A DNA stretch of 64,000 bases from Sclerurus mexicanus (Eukaryota > Chordata > Aves > Passeriformes > Furnariidae), in contig VWZF01002687.1 in the NCBI GenBank assembly GCA_013396755.1, positions 239,835 to 303,834 of the forward strand, read 5' to 3'. Within the stretch, counting starts at the first letter, position 1. Each line of letters opens with the position of its first letter. Positions 26,201 to 34,748 of the stretch are shown here, piece by piece. The position numbers were made by a program, and so were the translations under genes. The notes beneath the pieces were generated by a model, which saw nothing but the letters and a program-made list of their open reading frames with translations, did not search any database and was not told where the DNA came from.

Positions 26201-27309
26201 CCTCTAAAATGTGCAAGCTGGATAGTAAAAGACAGCCAACTCTCTATTGCTCTAACATATAAAATTTAGTGAAAAAAACAGCACAAATCCTGTGGCAGGA
26301 CTGTACAGAGTGGTCAGATAGTCTCTGATATGCTGAAGGAAAATTACTCTGATATTTTCATCAAAATATTATGAAGCCATCAGTGAGTGGAAAATTTTTT
26401 GTTACCTGTGGCCTGTGATACATGAATTTAAAGGTGCTCTCCTTTAGAAGGAAGAAATGCTGCTCATTGTCTTGCAGTTTTCAAATGAATCATCTTTATA
26501 AATCAACATTAAGATGCTGTGAGTGTATATTTTGTCCCTGAATTACAGATCTGTCTTCTGATAAAATGAGAGCACCGAAGGAAAAGAAATAAGTGCCAGT
26601 TAGCTCATGCTGAGCTTGTACAATGGTTTTCTTTTATTTGATAGAAGCTGAAATAAAGCAATGAATCCTGAAATGTGTTCACATGAAATGCCACTGGTGT
26701 TCAGCTGGCTGGGGTTGCTCCTTTTGGTTTGGATGAAATCCAAACAAAATAATATGTGTGTGTATACCAGACCTGCTGTAGATAAAACAGTGTGTCAAAC
26801 TCAGCATGAAGAGGGTTCTTGGGTTGTAACAGTGATGATGGCCATGCTTCCCATGGCTCTCCTATGGGCAGCTTTTTACTCCTGGGCTCTTTGTGTGCCA
26901 AGCAATCATGGAGAAATTCTCCAGGAAACTTTAGCTTCTTTTGCTGTCAGACAAATACGGTGCGTCGTGACATCGTTTTAATCAAAGCTACAATATTGAG
27001 GAAAAATCAGCACTAGCTATTGCTTGCATTAGTAATATTATAATGTGAATTAACTTTTACTTAACCTGTTATGTCATCTTTATCCCCAGAGCTGCTATTG
27101 GGAAGCTGGGAGTGGAGCTCTTTGAGGCCGTGTACAGCTGTCTCAAGCACGCAGGACAGCAGAAGGCCAGCGAGGAGGAGACCAGCAGAAGTTTGGAGAA
27201 ACTGGTTTCTAGAGCAAGCGACTTCTTTGAAGTGGATCAGCTTCTGTACTTGGAGGAACAGCTGCAGGGCTCAGGACCACGTGTTCAGCTGGAGCAGGGG
27301 TGTCAGTGA
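2093..27309 (+). CDS. NEK11: NEK11, NIMA-related kinase 11; internally deleted model of four coding exons
   Basis: Joining 2093-2262, 11634-11799, 16597-16715 and 27090-27309 gives one open frame of 225 codons (224 residues) ending in TGA. NEK11 is a NIMA-family serine/threonine kinase that in mammals acts in the G2/M DNA-damage checkpoint and is about 645 residues long. Residues 1-152 match its N-terminus and kinase N-lobe: glycine-rich loop at 36-43, catalytic lysine K61, probable helix-C glutamate E79, hinge region near 106-112, and the segment ending in YMHER. Residues 153-224 match the extreme C-terminus. The catalytic loop (HRD), DFG, activation segment, C-lobe and coiled coil are missing, with no recognisable exons between 16716 and 27089. 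The phases at the new junction are compatible (two bases plus one base form an Arg codon). The exons are secure by similarity. That they are spliced together, and that the gap is real rather than an assembly error, is inference. Confidence 0.75.
2938..3108. other. CpG-dense islet inside intron
   Basis: Around a dozen CpG dinucleotides fall in about 170 bases, for example CGTCGCTCGG, CTCGCG and GACGAGCGG. The surrounding intron is AT-rich and nearly CpG-free. It is too short to be a classic promoter island. A relatively young insertion whose CpGs have not decayed (such as a fragment of a retroviral LTR) or a small unmethylated regulatory element are both possible. I see no coding potential and cannot name a family. 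Confidence 0.5.
3565..3747 (+). mobile_element. CR1 LINE 3'-end fragment
   Basis: The sequence follows the CR1 3' end closely. It has a segment like GAACAGGTTCCTCAGGGAAG, then GTCACAGCACCAAGCCTG, a TTTGGACAAC block and CAGGCACAAGGTGTGATTC. It ends with GGAGTTGGATGAGATGATTC and TCCCTTCCAACTCAGATATC before a decayed ATTCTATGA-type tail. This is a non-autonomous, 5'-truncated, diverged copy, and no intact reading frame is present. Confidence 0.85.
8760..8970. repeat. Diverged ~100-bp tandem duplication
   Basis: Unit A (about 8760-8860) and unit B (about 8861-8959) align along their whole length. The order of words is GGCTTTACTAGTAAATC / GGCTTGACTAATAAATC, TGCAAAAGAA / GGCAAAAGAA, TCTGATTTGAGGAGTTGTG / TTTGATTTTAGAAGTTATG, and CTTAGGATTGAAATG / CTTAGGTTTGAAATG. 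A third unit seems to begin at 8960 (GGCTAAAGAATAAATAAAT) but is soon lost in an AT-rich microsatellite. The family is unknown to me. Confidence 0.75.
8963..8996. repeat. AT-rich microsatellite
   Basis: AATAAATAAATATAAAT followed by a short TA run. It directly abuts the diverged tandem duplication. Confidence 0.8.
11308..11338. repeat. TTTA/TTA-rich simple repeat
   Basis: A short run of TTTAT and TTAT words about 300 bases upstream of the next NEK11 exon. No function is suggested. Confidence 0.75.
11634..11799 (+). CDS. NEK11: NEK11 second coding exon (catalytic lysine, helix C, hinge)
   Basis: This exon is 166 bases. The acceptor is a CT-rich tract ending CCTCCAG at 11633 and the donor is GTGAGG at 11800. 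It completes the split Leu codon and encodes residues 58-112, with KVLKEIS (K61, the ATP-binding lysine), helix C with E79, and the beta4-beta5 segment ending CIITEYCE at the hinge. It ends in phase 0. Similarity to mammalian NEK11 is high throughout. Two residues stand out: P82, a proline within helix C where Leu is usual, and T91, where the HPAIVKF segment normally has Ile. Confidence 0.96.
11800..16596 (+). other. NEK11: NEK11 intron after the second coding exon
   Basis: A 4.8-kb intron with clear donor and acceptor. It contains a CT-rich microsatellite at about 12.9 kb. The stretch from about 14.5 to 15.0 kb is more GC-rich and has overlapping reading frames on both strands (the longest about 125 codons) with no recognisable protein similarity. 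I regard it as non-coding. Confidence 0.85.
12884..12939. repeat. Polypyrimidine CT-rich microsatellite
   Basis: TTCCTTCTTTCCTTC and CTCTCTCTC words, pyrimidine only for most of about 55 bases. It lies deep in the intron, far from the acceptor, so it is not a splice tract. Confidence 0.85.
16597..16715 (+). CDS. NEK11: NEK11 third coding exon (kinase helices D and E, up to YMHER)
   Basis: This exon is 119 bases. The acceptor is TTTTTCAG at 16596 and the donor is GTACAG at 16716. It encodes residues 113-151 plus two bases of R152. GGDLDFKIQEYKDSGKMF follows the hinge and is typical of NEK kinases, and DWFIQLLLGVNYMHE is helix E. In a full-length kinase the next exon would start with the HRD catalytic loop. 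No such exon was found downstream in this window. The exon ends in phase 2, the same phase at which the terminal exon begins. Confidence 0.96.
17981..18042 (+). mobile_element. CR1 LINE 3' terminal fragment
   Basis: GCATTTGGACTAGGTGATCA, then TTGTAGGTCCTTTCCAAATG and a decayed TTCT-type terminal repeat. This is the very end of a CR1 element. Only about 60 bases can be recognised. Confidence 0.75.
20336..20368. other. Compact inverted repeat (15-bp arms, 3-base loop)
   Basis: Arm AACTGTTTGCATCAA (20336-20350), loop AAC, arm TTGATACAAACAGTT (20354-20368). One position is a C-A mismatch on the + strand, which becomes a G-U wobble in a - strand transcript. The stem does not extend further, so it is shorter than a typical microRNA precursor. 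Confidence 0.6.
27090..27309 (+). CDS. NEK11: NEK11 terminal coding exon (C-terminal tail)
   Basis: The acceptor is TATCCCCAG at 27089 and the stop TGA is at 27307-27309. The exon contributes one base to R152 and then residues 153-224. The first two-thirds matches the C-terminus of mammalian NEK11 well (KLG-VE-FE-VY, then SRASDFFEVDQLLYLEEQL), a predicted helical segment rich in Glu. The last 14 residues, after EEQL, do not resemble the mammalian end. Retention of this clear similarity argues that the exon has been under constraint. In the assembled order it follows the exon ending YMHER, and the frames agree. Confidence 0.93.
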
Positions 27310-27930
27310 CAGTGCTGGGGACAGCAAGGAGCAGGGAAGGTGCCGAGCTGCCTTCCCCAGCCCACGGGGATTGGGAGGAAACTGCTGAAGGTAGTGTAGC
27401 ACATAAGCATGTAGAAAAGCTCCATTTGAGAATCCAGAGTGCAGTGAGACATGGGTAAACATGGCACAGATTGCAGGGGTGGGAAGAAGAATTGTTTGTG
27501 ATGGCGGAGGGGGGGATTCACTGTTACTCAGCTCCCTCTCCCCACCCCTTAAGGCGTAAGGAAAGGTGTTCTCATGGCCGGGCACCAGTCCTGCAGTCGG
27601 GTGTAATTTCTGCACTTTGGCAGATTTACCCTTAAATATACATGTCTCTGTACGGCCACTCAGGCCCTGATTGATTGTTCAAAAGGGCCGAATTTCATCT
27701 GTGTGGCTTCCAGAGGATCTGTGGAAATACACTCCTGTGCTCACTGACGTGGGTACGTATGTTCCCGATGGCAGAAAGGTGTCTGGCCAGACTGCACTCT
27801 GCCTGTACAGACACAGGCACGTGGCCTGAGCTGCAGCTGGCTATGTTAGATAAGAATTCCCACGGTGACTTCTGGGAGTTCTGCATCAAATTCATTCTAC
27901 ACAGATGGAACAATAAACTGATTTTTTTTT
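27310..27930 (+). other. NEK11: NEK11 3' UTR
   Basis: About 620 bases from the stop codon to just past the candidate polyadenylation signal. It contains no significant reading frame continuing from NEK11. The extent is inferred from the signal alone. Confidence 0.6.
27912..27917 (+). terminator. NEK11: Candidate polyadenylation signal AATAAA for NEK11
   Basis: AATAAA in the sense orientation about 600 bases after the stop codon, followed by a T-run and T/G-containing sequence, as expected for a cleavage site with a downstream element. No earlier AATAAA was noticed in the 3' UTR. Confidence 0.65.
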
Positions 27931-30900
27931 TCTGGCTTGCACATTGTTACCATTAATGTTTTTTTCTTGCTGTTTATGCTCCCTTCTTATGCATCACACT
28001 TCTGATTTCAACTGTATATCATGATATACCTGTTGTTTTCCTTCTATCTCTTCCTCCTTTATTCTGCATTCTGAGCTCCTTCATCCATCTGTGTAAAAGA
28101 CTAAAGAATAACAAAGTGGTGCAATCTGTAAAGGAATCTCAAAAGAATTGTGGACCAAATTAATTTCAGGCATTGAGCCATTATCATAAACCTTATGTTT
28201 CCTGCTTTTCCAACGCAACTCCTAAAGGACTTGGGGACTGAATTAAATAAACTAAAACAAATTCATAATATGAATATCAAAAGAACATTTCTATTTGACC
28301 TGAGGTGAGTTATTTACAGCTGGGTTTGCTGGTATTGATGGTCAGTTAAGCAGTGCTACTGATCTATCTTTATGACACACTTCAAGAGACTCTGAGCAGA
28401 AGGCAAGTAGAGTCATCTTGGTCTGTTTTAGCAGGGCCATAAACTGAGGAAGCCAGGAGCATGCCCAGCTACAGAGGATGTGGCACTACACTTCCAGCTC
28501 AAAGTAACAAGGGATTCTGGCATGTCCAGTTTTTGTTTGGAATACATGGTGTCACAATCCAGAGGCTAAGGTCCCCTATGATGCTCACTGAGGTAGGGAA
28601 ATAATCTGTTTTTCCTCTTTGTGGTGTTTCAAATCCCATGGTTGGACAGACAGTTGGAAGCACAAATTCTCAGTCAGGTTTCAGTCTCTTTCCTATTATT
28701 TCTTCTTGTACTTATGCTCTCCATCCTTCTCAATGTTGTGTCTATATACCTGCTTCCATATTTTTTGCACATAACGTAATTTCAGACCATTTTAAAACAG
28801 GAATGCTGAAGTCCAAGATATGGGAGGAATGCTTGGATGTTGCAGGGACTATAAAGTCCAAAAGCCAACAACAGGTAATACATGGTAAGAATAACTTCAG
28901 AGGGAGATAATCTTCACTCTTCTGTGTACCTGTGACTGGGATTCAAAGGGATTTATCAGAAAAAGTTAAAAACCAGCCCCTGTAAGCAGTCAGTTCCTTT
29001 TTATTAATGGTGAGGACTTCTTCAGACCTTTTTTTGTGCCCCATGCAAGAAAAAATACCTGCAGAGGAATGGGTCAGGCTCCTTAAGGCAGTCAAGGACT
29101 GAGGACATCATTCAAGGGGAACCTTTAAACCCTGACAATCGTGGTTTAGCCATGCAGATTGCCCTCAGGGAAATGGTTGCCTCCTGAGGAGCTGTACTTG
29201 CCTTCACTGCTTGCACGGGAAAAAGAAAGCACAGTGCCTTTTACAGTTACTGCAGCTGCTTTCTGCTCTCTGCAGGAAATGACCTTCAAGGCCTGGGAGG
29301 ATCTGGAGGTTATTGCCTTCCTGGTCTCATAATTTAAACTGCACTTTGTTTCCGTGGGTTTTTTTGCAACGCTCATGCCATAATTAGACAATGTAGTATA
29401 CATATTAAACACAGCAGGAAACTTGCTGTCTTCCAGCTGTAGTAAAAGCACAGAAATACATCCCATGGATTTGACAGGAAGTTTTACATCACTATTGCTT
29501 TAACTTGCAAAATCCCATTGCTGGTGGTCATTAGTAGAAATCTGAAAGGCAGGAGGAGGATTGTTGGTATTGTGGACCTTCAATAATAAAAAAGCAACAA
29601 AGTAAGCAAAGTAAATGCTGGAAGTAAATATGAGGAAATAAATGTAAAGACATAGATGGCCGTGGATAGATCTTCATAAAAGGTTCCATTTGACCTATAT
29701 ATTTGTACTAAAAGCTTCACAAGCACCAGGCAACCTTGCTGCTTTTTTATTGATTCTCTTAAAGATGCTACAAGCTGTACTGCTTGATGAAGAGATATCA
29801 CAAACGAGGGAAGTGAGGTGAATATTTATTTAATGCTTTGAGGCCTTGAACCAGGTAAAAAGCTGCTGAATGAACTATAAAGGGGAAAGGAACATCTGAG
29901 TTTTTTGATAAGAAGTGTAACTGTCAACATCTTGTCGGCAGCTGGATTAGGAGGCAGACCAAACAAAAAGTCCTTTCTTAGAGCTGACTGTTCTGCCAGA
30001 TAATTCTTAGAAGACACCGGAGTCCCCTCTCTATAGGATGAATTAGAGGTTTCCACTGTCTGAAAATCCTGCCTGCAGGGAAGGACCGTCCTTTCTCCAG
30101 GACCCAGCTTTGTGACTGCTGCCTTGCGATGACCAGCTCCAAGGTGCCCTCACAGCCAAGCCACAAACCCACAGCTGGCACAGCCAGAGCTCGCCCCTGA
30201 CCACTGCTGGCTCTCCAGGTCCACACGTAACCAGGGCGACAAAGCATCGAGCAGAGACACAGATGAACAAAAAAGGTGGGAGGTAAAAGAGTAGCCTTAT
30301 GGATAATGCAACGACTGACCTTCCAGTCTTTGCTACAGGTCCGTTCAGATTGACCTGTAAGTGCAACTAGTGTTATCTGAAGGAATCTGGTAGGCAAAAG
30401 GAGAAAAGCTCAAACAGGAGATTTGTTTGGAGGCAGGAACAATAAACACAGAGGTGTACTTGATTTCATATTTGTTTGTAATATGTGTGCACGGTACAGC
30501 ATAAGCTGAAAACTCCTTAGCCTGTCTCCACTGAAAACTGGTTTTCGGGAGACGCAGGTCCAGCAGAAAGTTTCCTACATGTCTTTATTGATAGCAGCAG
30601 GAGTCTCATGAAAACACAGTCCCCAGCTGCTGATGTGGCTGATGACCATTGCTGTTCAGGAATGTGACTGCCTTGACAATAACTCCATCCAGATGTGCTG
30701 GGTATGTGCACGTAAGAACAGCTGGTAACAGCAAAGGCAAATGTACTTCTGTCCAGACTGGTCAGGCTCAGGGACCGGGGGGAAGGGATGGAGCAGGGAA
30801 AACAAAAGGGTTGTAGGTTCCCTCCTCTTATACTTTTTCCTCATATACTTAGTTCCCACACCCAGTCTTAGTTATTTTTGTCACTTTTTTAATGGTTGGG

Positions 30901-33900
30901 CGAATGAAGGGTTTTCTGAAGGCCACTGAAGTACCTGAAATGAGACTAGGAGAGAAAACTTTACCTCATTCAAGACCAGTGGTCACAGCAAGAGAAGACA
31001 TGCAAATGCTTCTGGTTCCATAGAGCTTTGAGTCCAGTTTTCTTTTACTGGACTAGAATATGGCCATCATGGCTGGAAGGATTGTATTTACAGGACATTC
31101 TCCATGTTAGCTCTGCAGACAAGTTTTAGCCTTGAGTTGTTCACAAATAGTTGACTACAGCCATCTGACTTTGAGTATTCCCACACTGTCTCGTTGGTCT
31201 CTACCCCATCAGGTCAGGAAGAAAAAAAACAGGTCATGGGAAATTTCCAGCAGAAAAATCAGCTGAGGAAAACAGACCTGTAGTCAGCTGGATTAAAAGT
31301 ACCCCTCTTGGGTGAATATTTTCCATTCCACTTGATGACACCTGGCCAGGGATTCCCAGTGTTCTGCAACGTGTCAGAAATTCACACACTGTGAATGTTG
31401 TCCCACAGATGAAATTGTTTTGTTTGGCTCAGGTTTGTTGTCGTTTTTATTAATACATGGGCAGCTGTAATCAAAGTACAAAGGCAGTGGTGTGCAAACA
31501 ATAAGAAAAAATGCCCTCGAATTAAAATGGCAAATGGAAGGGGAGATTAGTCCTTTGTACTAGTTAACTCCCCTATGCATTGATGTATTTTACATTTAGA
31601 ATCTGAGGTCTGCCTTGGGGAGCCTGAGAATGTTACACCTATGTACACAGAGAAAGGAATCGTGACTCTATCATGAACTGTCTGACTGTCCATCAACCAT
31701 CTCTCTCTGCATCTACATACATGTCTGTGTGTTTGGCACGTCACCAAACCTGCCAGAATACTTTTTCTCTCTTGATAAGCAAAACACCTGCCAATTGCTC
31801 CAAAAGATTCTTACAAGCAGGTAAACGCACAGCTGAATGCTCCTCGAGTGAAAAATAGAACCCGACTGTTTCGATCAGCTGCTGTACGAGGTGCTGCACA
31901 ACCCGGCCCCAAGGCCACCCCCAACGCCCAGGCTCCCAGTGGGGTGGCCAGCGGGACGGGCACAGGGTGATGGTTCAGAGCAGTAGCCTGGGCGTGAGTA
32001 GCAAAGAGCAACAGGCAGCCTGCCAAGGGCAGCACTCCTGCTGCTCCTCACCTGACACTGTGCCAGGCACTCAGCGGTGCCTTTTAGGCACCGGAGTAAG
32101 GCAAGGCGTAAAGAAGGATGCAATGCTGTGAAATGGAATGGACTTTAATACAGAAAACCATTATTTAATGAAATATGACTGTGATTGGGCACGCAAGTGT
32201 GCAGGTGATGGACTATCGACAAGGTGATTCTGTGCCAGAGCTTTGTGCCCCAGAGGTGACTGAGTGCTATGAACAAGCTGGGAATCTGTGAATTGCTCTC
32301 CTTCCTCCACTGCCGTCTGCTGAGCCCGCAGAGACTGCCCCATTGCATGCAGATATTCCCTTGGGCTGTGTTATTTCCCCTTTAATATGAGTTCTAGTCC
32401 AGTTTTTTCGTATGGAAGCCTCTTTCTGGCAGAGGCTGCTCTATTGATCTGCATCTATAAAGGGTCAGCAGTGTGTGGGTAGTCTTAAATAATGCATTGG
32501 AGTCTGCTCGCTCTGCTCTCACTGAGTTCTGGGGAAATGCTCTTTAGAACTGCTGTGGAGTCTTCCTCGCTTGAACTGTCTCAGTTGTCTTGTCCTGGCC
32601 TCTTTCCTCCCCAACTCCTCAAGGACAGAAAGCAAAGCCAACCCAGGGTGCTCAGAGTGTGGAGAATAGATGCTGTTGTTTAATGTCCAGAGGCAATCCT
32701 TTTCATCGAGACAAGCAGCTTCTTAGTTGTTTTATAAGACAGTTTTTGAGTGTGAGCATTATTTTTTGATGCCTTTAAGCATCTGACAGTCAGTGGCATA
32801 CATTTGCCATCCTGTCTCTGCCAGTGAGTTGTTTTTTCCCACCTCAAACCGTAAGCCTGCTTGTTTCAAACGCTCTTTTGGCAGAAGCCTGGCTCCCGAT
32901 GCTGACAGCGAATGCTCCTCACTCCCTAGAGCCCTAATTTTGCCACTTCCTCATCCATGTCCTTCTACAAACCGCCTTGGCTGTGTTTCTGGGAGGGGTA
33001 TTCAAACAAGCGTGAAGGAGGGTGTTGAAACGCTCCTTCTTTGGCCTGAGAAGGACAGCACTCGCTGCCAGGCTCTATCGGTGCCAGGCACGGGGCACAG
33101 CAGGGGCAGCAGCTGCCAGGGCAGCCCCAGGGCTGAGCATCCCCCGGTGCTGCTGCAGGTTTGCTGCATCCGAGGTGCTGGGTGCCCAGGAGGCAGAGGA
33201 GCACCTGGGCCTGGGCCAGGAGACTCAGGAACCCTCTGTTTTCATATTCACATGGTGCTCGCTGTTTTGAGCCAATACTACAGAGAGCAGATTCACAGAG
33301 AGAGAAAGGAAATGAACCCTCATGAAGACAATGAGTCTCCAGACTACCTAATGACTACTTAATGAGTGTCTAAGCACTGCACCCTTATTGCATTTTAATT
33401 GCCTTCTTTTTGGCTTTGTGCTATAGTATGAAAAAGGAGCAAACACTGCGTGTAATGAGGGTAGATGATTAAAAAGTAATACCTAAGAGACACCTGGGCA
33501 TTTGTGGAAAAGACCACAAGAATAATGTAACGAAAGAAAGCAGCGCTGCTGCGTGCCTGCCACCTCTTTGGATGAAAAGTGTATTTTTCCAGTTGTTAAA
33601 AATTGAAGTTGTTTTCAGCATGATCTGGCAGCAAAATAGATCATTGTGTACCGTGAAGTAATTAAAGTTATACTCGATGAAACGCTGGTTAATTACCAGA
33701 GTAGGGAAAATCCAATGCACATCACGAGGTCGGAGCAGCCGGGCGTTTCAGAGGTCACCCTTTAGCACCGTGCCCTTTATGATTCTGCCCAGATTCTTCT
33801 CGGCTGTATTCAGTGCCCGTGCGTTGCTGTGAGCAGCACACAGCAGAAAGGCCCGAGGGAGAGGAGACCAAGTGAGCCCTCGATGCATCAGGCATTTCAA

Positions 33901-34682
33901 CATATGCTCATTTAAACACGCGCCCCACTGGGGCACAGCTGCCAGGGAACAGGGAGCACTGAGCTGCAGTGCAGAGCAAAGCACAGCGCGGGGACTTCTT
34001 GCTCATAAAAGATGGGACTCCGGGGCTTGAAGCCCCAGCTTGAAGCAACAGGCATTCAGAAGTCTGAGAAGGCCTCCAGCACTGGAGATCTTGGCAGTGC
34101 CACGGCCTCATGGTCCAGTTAGTTGAACTAAATACAGATTTCTGTACATTGACTAAACCGCGCCCTATAAACAAATTGACCTCTCCTTTTAAATTTCTAT
34201 TGTGTGTTCCTAATTTGACTAAATGCCAGGTCCAGGAGGGCAGGCAAGCCTGCTGAGGTGGGTTAGCTCCCTGTGGCCGTCTCACCTGGCTGGGCTGCAG
34301 AGCCGTGCATCTCGGGCTGCTTTTGTTCCCTCCTGTGAAACAGTGCGGTGTCTGTTTGGTGGAGTGGAAGGGGGAACCCTTCCGTGAGCAGCACTGGTGG
34401 AAACAGATGCGTTGGCAATTAGTTTCTTCTTAATGTGAGAAAAGTGACCTGAAGTAGCACTTGCCCACAAATCAAAAGAAGTACCTGCAAAGATAGGTGG
34501 CAGAAAATGTGGGTTTGGGAAGACACTTCATTTCACTCTTTTTAGCTCTAAAGGGTGTGTGTTTGTGGAGTGTTTTAATGAACCACCAAAAATCTCTAGC
34601 CAGGTGTTGATGTCTCTAATTCTATACTTTTGCTTCTCTCTTTCTCTTTCCACGTCACACATTTTGTCATCAGGCACTAAAT

Positions 34683-34748
34683 TCCCTCCCTTCCTTCCTT
34701 CCCTTTTTCCCTTCTTTCCTTTCTTGCTTTCTTTCCCTCTTTCCCTCT
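34683..34748. repeat. Polypyrimidine CCTT-rich microsatellite
   Basis: TCCCTTCCTTCC and CTTTCTTTCC words, almost purely pyrimidine for about 65 bases. Confidence 0.85.

Larger units (their letters stand above)
16716..27089 (+). other. NEK11: Interval where the catalytic-loop to coiled-coil exons of NEK11 are expected; none seen
   Basis: 10.4 kb without Ns. I looked on both strands for the HRD catalytic loop, DFG, the GTP-x-YMSPE activation segment, the C-lobe and the charged coiled-coil region, and recognised none. The interval holds a CR1 tail near 18.0 kb, a hairpin near 20.35 kb, GC-richer patches at 17.2-17.8 and 23.0-24.1 kb, and otherwise AT-rich sequence. Short reading frames here match nothing known. 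As assembled this is one intron. Very short or highly diverged exons cannot be excluded by eye. Confidence 0.65.
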
